Below, one piece after another: positions 1 to 8,811 of a stretch of 64,000 nt of DNA. The notes beneath the pieces were generated by a model that had not been told where the DNA came from, did no database searches, and saw only the letters and a list, made by a program, of their open reading frames with translations. Every line of letters starts with the position of its first letter. Positions within the stretch are counted from its first letter, which is position 1. The DNA is from Phaeocystidibacter sp965659415 (GTDB taxonomy: Bacteria > Bacteroidota > Bacteroidia > Flavobacteriales > Schleiferiaceae), in assembly GCA_965659415.1 (NCBI GenBank), contig CBFHVA010000003.1, positions 1-64,000 of the forward strand. Reading direction: 5' to 3'. Made by a program: the position numbers and the translations under genes.

Positions 1-20
1 CCCAGAAACGGAGAAACGCT

Positions 21-1052
21 TTACAGCCCCACCACCAACCTAAACTCTCCCCATCCGATGAGGTCGGAGTATTGGATTTGGTAGCCGGTTACCACCCATG
101 CATAAGTGAGTTGGGTGCGACCGTAGGCCAGGCTGAAGCCGATGCGGGTAATGCCGCTGAAGTGACGCAGCTGCTCGGCGGTAAGGCGGTACACGCTGGA
201 CTCGAATGGAACGAGGCTCCCCTGGACTGTGCCGTCGTAGGCAATCAGCGTTAGACCGATATCTCCGATGAGATAAGCCTGCCAGGTACGGTTCAAGAAT
301 ACTTTACGGGTTCCACGTGCGCTCTCTACTACCCGTTCAATGTCGGAATTTTGGGTGCGGTTTTGGACGCCTCCAAAGTTGGCAAATGAGGTATTGAAAA
401 AACCAAGACGATTGTGCAATCCTACATGGGCGAAGTTGCGCAAGGTTCCAACGTTGATGGTGCCACTGTAACTGCTTTCAAAATAGGTGGTGCGCTTGCT
501 CAATAGTCGCTGATAGGTGAGGCGGTAATCGAGAATGAGTCCATTTCCTATTTGATTATCCCAACCTGCCACCAACCAATTGTTGGTATTGGCGTGCAAC
601 CAATTCTGAGTTTGCTTGGCTCCGGCGATAGGCCCTTGAAGTCCAACTTGAAGCTCGCTTTGCACCCGTTCACCCCGAATCCAGTTGGTGTTATTGGATT
701 GGAATGTGAGATAGAGCAATCCGCTGTATGGACGATCTGAACTATCCACCTCCGGATTGCGAATATCCTCAGGCGTGTACATCTCCTGCGATAATTGCAA
801 GGCATATTCCGAAACCCCAACGCTCCAAAAATCGAGGTACTTCGATCCCCAATTTCCCATGGAAGCGTGCCCCAATCGCAAGGTTAGACCGTTGGTGAAG
901 TCTTTATCCGCTTTAAGTGCAAGTTGGTATAGATCGTTTTGAGAGGTAAATTCTAGGAAGGTGGCTTGCTCGAAATCTGAAGGCAAAACTTGGCCCGACA
1001 ACCACGAATTGCACAGAAACATCAGAATAAGAAATGAGCCGCGAACTTGCAT
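21..1052 (-). CDS. LpxR-like lipid A deacylase family outer-membrane protein
   Basis: The 343-residue product has an N-terminal signal peptide ending near the LSGQ motif (residue 21) and then the hallmarks of the LpxR/DUF2219 family: an Asn-Asp pair (N39-D40) in FTSQNDLYQ, followed by DKDFTNGLTL and, further on, DRPYSGLLYLT. In characterised LpxR enzymes the early Asn-Asp belongs to the active site of an outer-membrane barrel that removes the 3'-acyloxyacyl group of lipid A. The ATG at 1052 is preferred over an upstream in-frame codon because it opens a signal peptide and lies 4 nt after a TATCTTTG -7 box. Substrate is inferred from family only. Confidence 0.8.
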   Translation of the reverse strand: MQVRGSFLILMFLCNSWLSGQVLPSDFEQATFLEFTSQNDLYQLALKADKDFTNGLTLRLGHASMGNWGSKYLDFWSVGVSEYALQLSQEMYTPEDIRNPEVDSSDRPYSGLLYLTFQSNNTNWIRGERVQSELQVGLQGPIAGAKQTQNWLHANTNNWLVAGWDNQIGNGLILDYRLTYQRLLSKRTTYFESSYSGTINVGTLRNFAHVGLHNRLGFFNTSFANFGGVQNRTQNSDIERVVESARGTRKVFLNRTWQAYLIGDIGLTLIAYDGTVQGSLVPFESSVYRLTAEQLRHFSGITRIGFSLAYGRTQLTYAWVVTGYQIQYSDLIGWGEFRLVVGL

Positions 1053-1056
1053 TGGG

Positions 1057-1064
1057 CAAAGATA
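1057..1064 (-). promoter_or_regulatory. Putative -7 box (TATCTTTG) for the LpxR-like gene
   Basis: The minus strand reads TATCTTTG, a perfect match to the Bacteroidota TAnnTTTG -7 element. It ends only 4 nt before the chosen ATG, so the transcript would be nearly leaderless. Confidence 0.55.
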
Positions 1065-1124
1065 AAACAAGCGCCACTGCCCTACCCGAAGCCCGAGGAT
1101 TTTATGAAGCCCCGAAATAAGAAA

Positions 1125-2144
1125 CTACAGCCAATCAAATCGGTATTGAAGATTCAGTAGAAACTGTGAGCGCTTACCAAATACACCCACTTCCGTGCGC
1201 AAAGCCCAGCTTTTGTTAAACTGGTACTGCGCTCCTAATAGGAGATTGACAGGCTGAGCTACACTTTTCTGCAGTTCATATTCAATGGTTCCATCGGCCG
1301 CAGCATCTTGACCCATTTCTTCCAGTTTGTCAATGATCTGATTTGCAACTACGCGCTGAGCAGGTGGTAAACCCGTGGCCCAATCTCTCATGCGCTCGAT
1401 GGACTCTCCTGAGCCTAAGCTTGGAAAGATATCAGACACAGGCAAACTGCCTTTTGTGTCGTTTTGAATTTGCTGGTAAAAGGCTCCAACCCAAACTGCG
1501 AGGCTTCGATCTGGACGTTTTGAACTCAAGTAGTTCTGTCCGATCCTCAGACTACTATTAAAGGCTGGTACGGGTTCTACGATAGCCTCCACATCCACGA
1601 AGTTGTAATTGTTATCCCAGGCCACCCAAACCGGACCTACAGCGCCGGTGAGTGTAGCGCCTAATCCATATGATTGAGCTACAAAATTCTGGGCAGTTTG
1701 AAAACCAACAGGCTGTAGCAAGGTAACCTCTGTTTGGGTGGTTCCTCCACCTATTACACCGTAAACATTCAAAAATGGAAAAACCCAAATATCTGGACGA
1801 AAAGTATAGGCGTGTGTCGTTGCTATCGTGGGGCCGAATTCAATAAAATTGCTCATATCCACCAAATCTCCCCCGTTGAAGCCAATGGAAGTTTGGCTGA
1901 TCAGAATTTCCTGAGTTTGTGTGAAGTAAACAAAACCGGCTCCAAAGGCGCGCTGCAAATCGAACCCTCTTTCATAGGCACCCGCACCGAAGATGGGGAA
2001 AATCCTATCGTAATCCATGGTTTTCAAGCTATCGTAATACGCCTGGTGTGCTTCATTATTATCATCTCGTGATATCTGAGCATTCGAAATGAAGCTAAAG
2101 CAGATAAAGAGTAGAAGGAATGATTGTCCGAGTGTCTTCTTCAT
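1125..2144 (-). CDS. Secreted outer-membrane protein, function unknown
   Basis: The 339-residue product starts with MKKTLGQSFLLLF, a clear signal peptide cleaved near SNAQ. The rest is rich in aromatic and glycine residues alternating in beta-strand fashion and ends FLLNLQYRFDWL, with the terminal aromatic pattern of barrel proteins; a predicted soluble stretch lies around residues 230-290. I chose the ATG at 2144 rather than an upstream in-frame codon because the latter would bury the signal sequence. It begins 16 nt after the stop of the PorT-like gene at 2161-2853, so the two probably form an operon. No family was recognised. Confidence 0.7.
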   Translation of the reverse strand: MKKTLGQSFLLLFICFSFISNAQISRDDNNEAHQAYYDSLKTMDYDRIFPIFGAGAYERGFDLQRAFGAGFVYFTQTQEILISQTSIGFNGGDLVDMSNFIEFGPTIATTHAYTFRPDIWVFPFLNVYGVIGGGTTQTEVTLLQPVGFQTAQNFVAQSYGLGATLTGAVGPVWVAWDNNYNFVDVEAIVEPVPAFNSSLRIGQNYLSSKRPDRSLAVWVGAFYQQIQNDTKGSLPVSDIFPSLGSGESIERMRDWATGLPPAQRVVANQIIDKLEEMGQDAAADGTIEYELQKSVAQPVNLLLGAQYQFNKSWALRTEVGVFGKRSQFLLNLQYRFDWL

Positions 2145-2160
2145 AGGTAAGTTTCTGGTT

Positions 2161-2853
2161 CTACTCCGATTTGTCGGCACCAACAGGTATACTCATGTAG
2201 AGGTATAGGATTCGGTTGTATCGATCGGGAGCAATGGCGGAAACATTCGTTAATCCGTAATAGTAGCGAACGCCCATGGTAAATCCGTCCGACTTAAACG
2301 GACGGCCTCCTGCACCAATCGTCAAGCCCGCATCCCAGCGATTGTATTCTTCAAGATTAGGTCTAATGAATCGCAGTTCACCACCATTTACATCAGCCTC
2401 GAAGCGATCTTCAGCACCAGTCAGATAACCTATTTGTGGTCCGAGTTCAACGAAGGTTGATCGATAAAATTTGTAACGAATGAAGGCGGGTAGGTAGATA
2501 TAGTCTAATCGTCGTTTCCTGTCTGCCTCTGGCACATACGGGTCGAAATCTGGATTCCCAGTCAGGTACGGTTCAAAGTCGTTGACACCCACCGGTGAAC
2601 GTAGAATGAAACCGGTGTGAATATACCAAGGCTCAGATAAGCGGACGTCGAAATACATCCCCAGGTTGAGCGCTGAACGAAGGCCAGTGGCCGGATCATT
2701 TTGCAGGTCACTCAGGGTATAACCACCATCTAATCCAAACTCGATTCCGTCTGAATTTAACTTATCACCAAACAGCAAAGAAATAAGCACTTGGGCATTC
2801 GACCGAATAGGCAAAAAACCGACAATGAAAACCAGGATAATGGATGCTCTCAT
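2161..2853 (-). CDS. PorT-family outer-membrane beta-barrel protein
   Basis: The 230-residue product has a signal peptide (MRASIILVFIVGFLP...SNAQ) and the pattern of the small PorT/OMP_b-brl_2 barrels: FGLDGGYTLSDL, ALNLGMYFDVRLSEPWYIHTG, YIYLPAFIRYKFY and FVELGPQIGYL. In Bacteroidota this fold covers many 200-250-residue barrels of unknown cargo; PorT itself is a type IX secretion component, but this copy cannot be assigned that role from sequence. It is the first gene of a two-gene unit with the 1125-2144 gene. Confidence 0.75.
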   Translation of the reverse strand: MRASIILVFIVGFLPIRSNAQVLISLLFGDKLNSDGIEFGLDGGYTLSDLQNDPATGLRSALNLGMYFDVRLSEPWYIHTGFILRSPVGVNDFEPYLTGNPDFDPYVPEADRKRRLDYIYLPAFIRYKFYRSTFVELGPQIGYLTGAEDRFEADVNGGELRFIRPNLEEYNRWDAGLTIGAGGRPFKSDGFTMGVRYYYGLTNVSAIAPDRYNRILYLYMSIPVGADKSE

Positions 2854-2980
2854 GATGTTAAAGATATACTATGGATTGGAAATATACTACTCAGGAGATA
2901 AGGGACTCAGGATCTTAAAAGGCTCAGGGAAACGAACTGGATGTCATGCCCCCCACTTCGGACTTTCCCAACGCGGAAAC

Positions 2981-3135
2981 TCAGAAACGGATGAACCCAG
3001 AAACGGATTAACAGATTATCAGATGGTCGGATTTTCCGACTAGTGGACTGATGGACTCATTAAACTCCGTAAACCCCTTAAAATCCTTAAACCCAGTCAA
3101 CCCCTTAAACCTAACACATAAACCCATTAACATAA
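2981..3135. repeat. Degenerate short tandem repeats, 9-mer consensus TTAAACCCC, plus a hairpin
   Basis: From 3060 to 3113 six consecutive 9-mers can be read (TTAAACTCC, GTAAACCCC, TTAAAATCC, TTAAACCCA, GTCAACCCC, TTAAACCTA), with decayed units to about 3135. Just upstream is a repeated GAAACGGAT/GAACCCA motif (about 2981-3010) and a perfect 6-bp hairpin GTCGGA-TTT-TCCGAC at 3026-3040. The same 9-mer family occurs in inverse orientation near 10.7 kb. It fills the gap between the divergent PorT-like and SDR genes. Confidence 0.7.
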
Positions 3136-3147
3136 AACGAATTAACC

Positions 3148-4203
3148 ATGAACATCGATAAATCAAGACCTGTACTCGGAACGGGAGCAACGGGCTTCGT
3201 GGCCGGCTGGCTCGTGAAGAAATTGTTGGAAGAAGGTATCACCGTGCACGCGGCAGTGCGGAACCCGGATAATGTGGAGAAAAGAGCTCATCTCGATGAG
3301 GTTGCAAAGAGTGCAAAAGGTGAAATCGTTTATTTTAAAACCGATTTACTCGAGCAGGGATCGTATGCCGAAGCGATGAAAGGGGTTGAGTTGGTTTACC
3401 ACACCGCTTCGCCTTTCACTTCCCAAATCACCGATCCTCAAAAGGAACTCATCGATCCCGCCTTGCTTGGAACTCGAAATGTATTGGAGCAAGCCAAAGC
3501 CACACCTTCCGTGAAGCGCGTGGTGGTTACTAGCAGTTGTGCTGCCATCTATACCGATGCTTCAGAAGTCGCTAAAACACCACAGGGAATGCTCACCGAA
3601 GAGATATGGAACATCATATCTTCTTTGGAGTATCAGCCATACTACTATTCAAAAACAGTAGCTGAACGAGAAGCTTGGAAAATTGCCGACGAACAAGATC
3701 AATGGGATTTGGTGACCATTAATCCGAGCTTGGTTATGGGGCCTGCTCTCAACGTAGCTTCTATTACTTCGGAAAGCTATAATCTCCTAAAGCAAATTGC
3801 CAAAGGTGATTTGAAGATGGGTGCTCCCAAATTGGGCATGGGTATGGTAGACGTTCGCGATGTGGCTGAGGCACACTTCAGAGCAGGATACACACCTGAA
3901 GCGCAAGGAAGATACATTACCAGTGCCCACAACACGGACTTTCTAGAGCTCGCGCAAAGTTTACTACCTAAGTACGGCGATCAATACCCCTTGCCGAAAC
4001 GCAAGCTACCAAAGTGGTTGCTTATGATTGTGGGACCATCTGTTGATAAGGCATTCACTCGAAAGTTCATCAAGAACAACGTAGATGTGGAATGGAAAGC
4101 GGATAATTCCAAAATCAAAAGAGAACTTGATATGGAATTCCGACCGATGCAGACCAACATGGAGGAATCCTTCCAAACACTGATTGATTATCAGAACAAA
4201 TAA
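3148..4203 (+). CDS. Extended SDR, dihydroflavonol-4-reductase-like NAD(P)-dependent reductase
   Basis: The 351-residue product begins with a Rossmann dinucleotide motif (GTGATGFVAG, residues 11-20) and has the YxxxK catalytic pair of short-chain dehydrogenases (Y165-K169 in PYYYSKTVAE), a VVVTSSCAAI strand before it, and NPSLVMGPAL after it, the layout of dihydroflavonol/cinnamoyl-CoA reductase-like epimerases. It should be a cytosolic NAD(P)H-dependent carbonyl reductase; the substrate cannot be told. It is followed directly by a rho-independent terminator, so it is probably monocistronic. Confidence 0.85.
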   Translation: MNIDKSRPVLGTGATGFVAGWLVKKLLEEGITVHAAVRNPDNVEKRAHLDEVAKSAKGEIVYFKTDLLEQGSYAEAMKGVELVYHTASPFTSQITDPQKELIDPALLGTRNVLEQAKATPSVKRVVVTSSCAAIYTDASEVAKTPQGMLTEEIWNIISSLEYQPYYYSKTVAEREAWKIADEQDQWDLVTINPSLVMGPALNVASITSESYNLLKQIAKGDLKMGAPKLGMGMVDVRDVAEAHFRAGYTPEAQGRYITSAHNTDFLELAQSLLPKYGDQYPLPKRKLPKWLLMIVGPSVDKAFTRKFIKNNVDVEWKADNSKIKRELDMEFRPMQTNMEESFQTLIDYQNK

Positions 4204-4204
4204 G

Positions 4205-4238
4205 AAAAAGGGGACGTCGATTTGGGGTCCCTTTTTTT
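4205..4238 (+). terminator. Rho-independent terminator after the SDR gene
   Basis: AAAAAGGGGAC pairs with GTCCCTTTTT (one G-T wobble) around an 11-nt loop and runs into seven T residues. It starts 2 nt after the stop codon. Confidence 0.85.
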
Positions 4239-4339
4239 ATTGCTCTTCTAATTTTGTTTAATCAGCTTTGCAAAAAGGGGTTCAACTTTAAAGAAGGTTG
4301 GTATGATTACTTTGGTATCTTCGCCGATATCGCTTTTAC

Positions 4340-6358
4340 ATGAAAGAACAGATTAAGTGGTTTGTTGGCCTAGCCGTGGTTGTTCTCACCATCACTTTTC
4401 CCAGTGTCAATGGAGGATTGTTGAATTATGACGACGAACGATATATCACACAAAACCCTTGGTTATCTCATTCCGAACAGGAGCCCGAAGGCTCTCTTTG
4501 GACCTCATATTTTGATGGCCACTATCATCCTTTAACCCTTCTGAGCTTAAAGGTGGACGAGTCTCTTGGCTCTGACCCGATTCAAGCTCATCACCGCACC
4601 AATTGGTTATTGCACGCCATGAACGCCATGGTGCTTTTCTGGTTGCTTTCGCTGTTGCTAAAAAACAAACCTCTGGCAGTTGGTATAGCAGCGATATGGG
4701 CCATTCATCCTGTGGCGGTTGAGAGTTACGCTTGGATGACCGAGCGGAAAAATGTGCTCTATGCCCTGTTCTTTTTGCTATCGGCCGTTCAGTATGTGAA
4801 GTACTTGCGGACCAGCGAGGTGAAGCACTACAGCCTCACCCTACTGTTCTTTCTACTCAGTTGTTTCGCAAAAGGCCAAGGTATACTCTTGCTTCCGGTA
4901 TTTTTCTTGCTCGATTATCTGGAAAGCGATAAGCTTATCGACACATCCAAACTCACTCTGAAGATAGCGCCGTTGGTCATTGCACTGATATTTGTGTACT
5001 TGGGCAGGGAAGCTCAAAATGAAGCTTGGGATCTAAGTGACACCCCTTATGCATTGGGGGATAGGGTTTTCATGGGTAGCTACGCCTTTATAAGTTACAT
5101 CTTACACAGCTTAGCTCCGGTCAACCTGATCCCCTATTATCCTTATCCGGTAGATGTAAATGAAGAGATTGGAACCATTCACTATGCTTCATTGGCGGGT
5201 GTGCTAGCCTATTTAGGGCTTGTGGTATACGCCTACTTAAAAAAGAAGAAGTGGTTCTTTTTCGGTCTAGCTTGGTTCTTTGTAAATATCGCGCTCATGC
5301 TGAAAGTGTTGGAAGTGCCTTATGGAAATTACATTATGGCCGATCGATATGCCTACTTACCCATGATTGGCTTATTGATACCGATGCTACAACTCGTCTG
5401 GACATACACCGAGCGTCAATTCAAAGCTAAAAACGCCACTTGGGTGGTTATGGGTGGATTGATTCTCGTTCTTTCCTTTTTTACGCGACAGAACATTGAG
5501 CATTGGTCCTCCAGCACGGCACTTTGGGGAGAGGTGGTTGATCGGTACCCCAACTACCTCAACGGATGGAATATGTACGGATTGGGAGCACTTGCTGAGG
5601 GCAACCCATCCGAGGCGATTCAGGCTTTTGAGAAAATGATGACCATGGATGAATCGTCTGCTGAGGCGCCAGTGAACTTGGCCATGCTGTATGAGCAGAT
5701 GAACAACAAGGTGGAGTCACAGCGCTACATTCAAATTGCCTTGGAAAGGAGTCCAGATGAATTACCGATACTGGAGAAAGCCTCAATTTTGGCGCTTAGA
5801 CAAAATCGCAATCAAGAGGCCTTAGACTTTACCGAAAAGGCAGTGAGATTGTACCCTGAAGAAGCTGAAGTTGCCGTATTGCGCGCGCAGGCATTGACAA
5901 AGGTTGGACGCGTTGACAATGCGATTGAAGTGCTCACGGCTTTTCCATCTCATGCCGCTGCTCAAAACCTCAAGCAGCAACTCCTTCAACTTCAAAGCCA
6001 ACCCGATCCGTCCATTGAAACGGCTCGTCAGTATATGTCGGGCGGAATTCAACAAATCAGAAACGGAAATCCTGATGAAGGATTGAGGCTGTTAAACTTG
6101 GCTCAACAAACGGCCCCTGAGTATTATGCTGTTTATTCCAATCGCGGAAGTTTTTACGCGCAGAACGGGCAATTCGACCTTGCAGAAAAAGACTATTTGA
6201 AAGCACTCCAGCTTGCGCCTCAGAATGGTTCAGTAGCATCTATGATGGGCACACTGTACAACGACATGGGAGATAAATCCAAAGCCTGTACATACTTTCT
6301 GAAAGCAGCCCAACTTGGAGAAAGAATACCGAAAGAAGTTTTAGCAAATTGTCCATAA
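4340..6358 (+). CDS. Polytopic GT-C-like membrane protein with C-terminal TPR repeats (TMTC-like)
   Basis: The 672-residue product has a first membrane helix at residues 7-25, then an acidic pair (D31-D32 in LNYDDERYITQNP), the early loop signature of GT-C glycosyltransferases such as PMT and TMTC proteins. About ten hydrophobic segments follow up to residue 390, with HPVAVESYAWMTERKN and a conserved MADRYAYLP segment typical of TMTC-like proteins. Residues 400-670 are tetratricopeptide repeats (NYLNGWNMYGLGAL, APVNLAMLYEQMN, AVYSNRGSFYAQNG). By family this would be a polyprenyl-phosphate-sugar-dependent O-glycosyltransferase acting on periplasmic substrates; activity is inferred only. Confidence 0.75.
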   Translation: MKEQIKWFVGLAVVVLTITFPSVNGGLLNYDDERYITQNPWLSHSEQEPEGSLWTSYFDGHYHPLTLLSLKVDESLGSDPIQAHHRTNWLLHAMNAMVLFWLLSLLLKNKPLAVGIAAIWAIHPVAVESYAWMTERKNVLYALFFLLSAVQYVKYLRTSEVKHYSLTLLFFLLSCFAKGQGILLLPVFFLLDYLESDKLIDTSKLTLKIAPLVIALIFVYLGREAQNEAWDLSDTPYALGDRVFMGSYAFISYILHSLAPVNLIPYYPYPVDVNEEIGTIHYASLAGVLAYLGLVVYAYLKKKKWFFFGLAWFFVNIALMLKVLEVPYGNYIMADRYAYLPMIGLLIPMLQLVWTYTERQFKAKNATWVVMGGLILVLSFFTRQNIEHWSSSTALWGEVVDRYPNYLNGWNMYGLGALAEGNPSEAIQAFEKMMTMDESSAEAPVNLAMLYEQMNNKVESQRYIQIALERSPDELPILEKASILALRQNRNQEALDFTEKAVRLYPEEAEVAVLRAQALTKVGRVDNAIEVLTAFPSHAAAQNLKQQLLQLQSQPDPSIETARQYMSGGIQQIRNGNPDEGLRLLNLAQQTAPEYYAVYSNRGSFYAQNGQFDLAEKDYLKALQLAPQNGSVASMMGTLYNDMGDKSKACTYFLKAAQLGERIPKEVLANCP

Positions 6359-6551
6359 AAATAATGCGGACTGCGCCGGTACACCTCGCTTACTTAGCAT
6401 GTAGAATAGAAGACGAATTACGGTACTGGTGCTTTTTACCCTTTCATGGCTGCTCTCCATCATCGGATAGACATGCCATCTTAGAGGGATGTTTACTGAT
6501 TTAGTAGAATAGGTCGCGAGATTGTATCTTTCAATTTCAAAAATCTATTCT

Positions 6552-7001
6552 ATGAAAGCGGCGCGTCCTTATTTTCTCTTCTTAATAGCCCTTGGCCTAT
6601 CATTCTCCAGCAAAGCTCAATATATGAGTGTGGCTGTTTCCGCAGGTTATGACGATTACTACATCGCCCCATCGGTGGGAATTGGCGTCAATCTAGACGG
6701 AAATTACGTATTGCTCAACTTTGGATTTGCCGAAAACGTAACGCTATTCGGAGGAGAAACTGGATTTAACTTGTACTATTTTGGTTCAGATGTATCTCTT
6801 CTAGGAGGATTGGGGTTTGGAATCACATTCTTTGACGAAACAGTAAATGGAGGTGCTAGAGATCTAATCGGAAAGGCGGGTATTGGCATTCGAATCTCTT
6901 CTTTGGCTCTTATGTACAAACGCAGTTTTATATTCCCCAATGAATTCTCCCCGACGGAAGAAGGACAGGGGAACTACTTCTCGATTGTAGCCTTCTTCTG
7001 A
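6552..7001 (+). CDS. Small secreted beta-rich protein, function unknown
   Basis: The 149-residue product starts MKAARPYFLFLIALGLSFSS with cleavage near SKAQ. The mature part has alternating hydrophobic glycine-rich strands (VAVSAGYDDYYIAPSVGIG, GGLGFGITFF) and ends with a phenylalanine, as in small outer-membrane barrels. The ATG at 6552 is chosen over an upstream in-frame codon because it opens the signal peptide. It resembles in length and layout the product of 7701-8159 (both have a SAGYD/HSGYD start after the signal), so the two may be distant paralogues. No named family was recognised. Confidence 0.6.
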   Translation: MKAARPYFLFLIALGLSFSSKAQYMSVAVSAGYDDYYIAPSVGIGVNLDGNYVLLNFGFAENVTLFGGETGFNLYYFGSDVSLLGGLGFGITFFDETVNGGARDLIGKAGIGIRISSLALMYKRSFIFPNEFSPTEEGQGNYFSIVAFF

Positions 7002-7010
7002 TTCATCAGA

Positions 7011-7625
7011 TCAGTTGCCAAAAATCCTCAGACTGTTCAAATCCCAGGAACGACGAAGGTAGTAGAAGTTAGTGCTGTCGGGATGCCCCTCAATGACCGT
7101 TTTTCTGACTGGATAGCCCGCACTGGCCCTTATTTCATTCACCGACTGATCATCAATCTGGAACTGCAAATTAGCCGAACTCAACATAAGCTTCAGTGTA
7201 TCATTCCTAAACCCAATGGAGCTGGCTCGGAGTCGTCCGTAGAAGGGCAATAGCGTATCTACAAATGTGCGGGTTTCGTTAGTGAAGCTGGCATTTGTCG
7301 TATCCCATTGCGTGAAAATCTGACTAATGATTTTCTCATCATACGAGCGTCTTGAATCGGTCCAAAAGAAATAGCCATTAAACCGACCAAAATCATCTAG
7401 CACTTCATTTACAAATAGGCCACCTGTTAGTCCTTCGGTGCCTGTGCGATACTCCCAACTTTGAAGCGTATCGTTCTTGTAGTACAGCGTATCTGCAAAC
7501 TCACCGGAGAGGGCAAAAGAGTAACTGGTGCGCGGTTGCAGTTCGAAGTACTCCGTTTCATCTTCTGAGGTGGAACAAGCCACGGTCAGCAAGGCAACGG
7601 CCATAATGGATTGCCAGATTCTCAT
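7011..7625 (-). CDS. Lipoprotein, function unknown
   Basis: The 204-residue product begins MRIWQSIMAVALLTVACSTS, a lipoprotein signal peptide with lipobox LTVAC and modified cysteine at residue 17. An acidic stretch after the cysteine (EDETEYFE) fits the export signal for surface lipoproteins in Bacteroidota, though this is inference. The remaining sequence matches no family I recognise. The ATG at 7625 is preferred to an in-frame codon 16 positions upstream because that would precede the signal peptide. It converges with the 6552-7001 gene, leaving 9 nt between the stops. Confidence 0.65.
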   Translation of the reverse strand: MRIWQSIMAVALLTVACSTSEDETEYFELQPRTSYSFALSGEFADTLYYKNDTLQSWEYRTGTEGLTGGLFVNEVLDDFGRFNGYFFWTDSRRSYDEKIISQIFTQWDTTNASFTNETRTFVDTLLPFYGRLRASSIGFRNDTLKLMLSSANLQFQIDDQSVNEIRASAGYPVRKTVIEGHPDSTNFYYLRRSWDLNSLRIFGN

Positions 7626-7700
7626 CTTCAAGTGTTTACAATATAACGCCAAGGCTTGTCCTAAAGTTGGCAAGCACAGGGTTTCAGCTCTATTGTTGAA

Positions 7701-8159
7701 TTATAGGTCTTCGATCAATACTCCAATACGGAAATAGTGATAATTGCCGAACCCTTCTAAATTGGGATCACCTGGGAGAAAAAATCCGAGGCCATATCCA
7801 GCATACACAGAATGGTAGTTCATCGTGAACAAGAGTTCGGCCATGTGATCGTTAAAGGTTTCTTCAATAGTTGGGAAAGTGTAACCATAGCCGAGACCTA
7901 TAAATAAGTCGACCTCAGACTCGTCGAACTGCAAGAAACGAATGGCAACGTCGGCTTTTGTGATCAGCTGCTCTCCTGAATAACCCAATTCAACGGTTGT
8001 TAACAGAAGATCGTTCCAAACGGCCCCAGCTCCAATATAGGCTGCATCATATGTAATATCGTAACCGGAGTGCAGTGCTAATTTATGTTGTCCAAAAGCG
8101 GAATGTGAAAGCATCGCCGAGAAAGCGAAAACCAAGAGAGATAAAATGCGTGTCTTCAT
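7701..8159 (-). CDS. Small secreted beta-rich protein, function unknown
   Basis: The open frame runs further upstream, but the credible start is the ATG at 8159, which gives a 152-residue protein with signal peptide MKTRILSLLVFAFSAMLSHS cleaved near AFGQ. The mature part (HSGYDITYDAAYIGAGAVW, FIGLGYGYTF, HSVYAGYGLGFF) has strand-turn-strand patterning of a small barrel. The upstream extension would overlap the divergent gene at 8293 and encodes no recognisable domain. It may be a distant paralogue of the 6552-7001 product. Confidence 0.6.
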   Translation of the reverse strand: MKTRILSLLVFAFSAMLSHSAFGQHKLALHSGYDITYDAAYIGAGAVWNDLLLTTVELGYSGEQLITKADVAIRFLQFDESEVDLFIGLGYGYTFPTIEETFNDHMAELLFTMNYHSVYAGYGLGFFLPGDPNLEGFGNYHYFRIGVLIEDL

Positions 8160-8292
8160 TTGTGTAAGGCCAAAATTGAAGTTGGAAAGATAGAAAATGT
8201 TAACTGAATCCATGTACGTGCTTGGATATTCAAAGGGTGATTCATCCTGAAATGGGAAAGCATTGTACCTTAGAGAAAATTCAAAAATCAAC

Positions 8293-8811
8293 ATGAAAAG
8301 GATACTGCTGGTTGCCATTACTTTTTTGAGTTTGGGATTAACCGGACAAGTAGATTCTAACGACCATTGGCTCCTAGGTGTGCAGTGGGAGGTTGTTTCT
8401 ATCCGAAATGCTGAAGGCGAAATGATGGAGTTGTACGAACCTCTTCCGGCGCCATTCTTACTTTTCACTGCCGATAGCAGAGTTTTTGGGCACGATCCGG
8501 ACTCAGAGTGTAAGTACTTCGACATCTCCTACATTCTAACAGATGATGGAATCACGATTTACCGAGATTTGAACTTTTATGGCGCAGACTGTGATGGTCG
8601 TTCTCCTCTTATTTGGGCTTTGCGCTCAANNNNNNNNNTCACGATTTACCGAGATTTGAACTTTTATGGCGCAGACTGTGATGGTCGTTCTCCTCTTATT
8701 TGGGCTTTGCGCTCAAGTTCGTCCTACACCCTCAACGAGAGCAAACTCGAGTTCTACGACGCGGTAGGTCAACTTCAACTTGTTCTTCAAAAGCCGGTAA
8801 GCCATGATTAG
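8293..8811 (+). CDS. Secreted META/HslJ-like domain protein containing an assembly gap
   Basis: The product has a signal peptide (MKRILLVAITFLSLGLTGQ) followed by a single domain of the META/HslJ or lipocalin-like type: WEVVSIRNAEG, FLLFTADSRVFG, FDISYILTDDGITI, LNESKLEFYDAVGQLQLVLQK. Nine Ns at 8630-8638 separate two identical 78-bp copies (8552-8629 and 8639-8716). Removing one copy plus the gap deletes 87 bp (29 codons), keeps the frame and gives a continuous 143-residue protein, so the duplication is probably an unmerged contig overlap. The last 8 nt overlap the next gene (ATG at 8804). Confidence 0.6.
   Translation: MKRILLVAITFLSLGLTGQVDSNDHWLLGVQWEVVSIRNAEGEMMELYEPLPAPFLLFTADSRVFGHDPDSECKYFDISYILTDDGITIYRDLNFYGADCDGRSPLIWALRSXXXXTIYRDLNFYGADCDGRSPLIWALRSSSSYTLNESKLEFYDAVGQLQLVLQKPVSHD
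8552..8716. repeat. Identical 78-bp direct copies flanking a 9-N gap (probable assembly artefact)
   Basis: Bases 8552-8629 and 8639-8716 are identical and are separated only by the Ns at 8630-8638. A contig end overlap that the scaffolder failed to merge would produce exactly this. Confidence 0.9.

Noticed and set aside
6359..6551. Non-coding RNA in the gap after the GT-C/TPR gene
   Set aside because: No stable hairpin, terminator or conserved motif could be seen in these 193 bases beyond a weak promoter-like TATCTTTC.
8160..8525. Long N-terminal extension of the 7701-8159 gene
   Set aside because: It would overlap the divergent META-like gene and precede a clear signal peptide; no domain is encoded.
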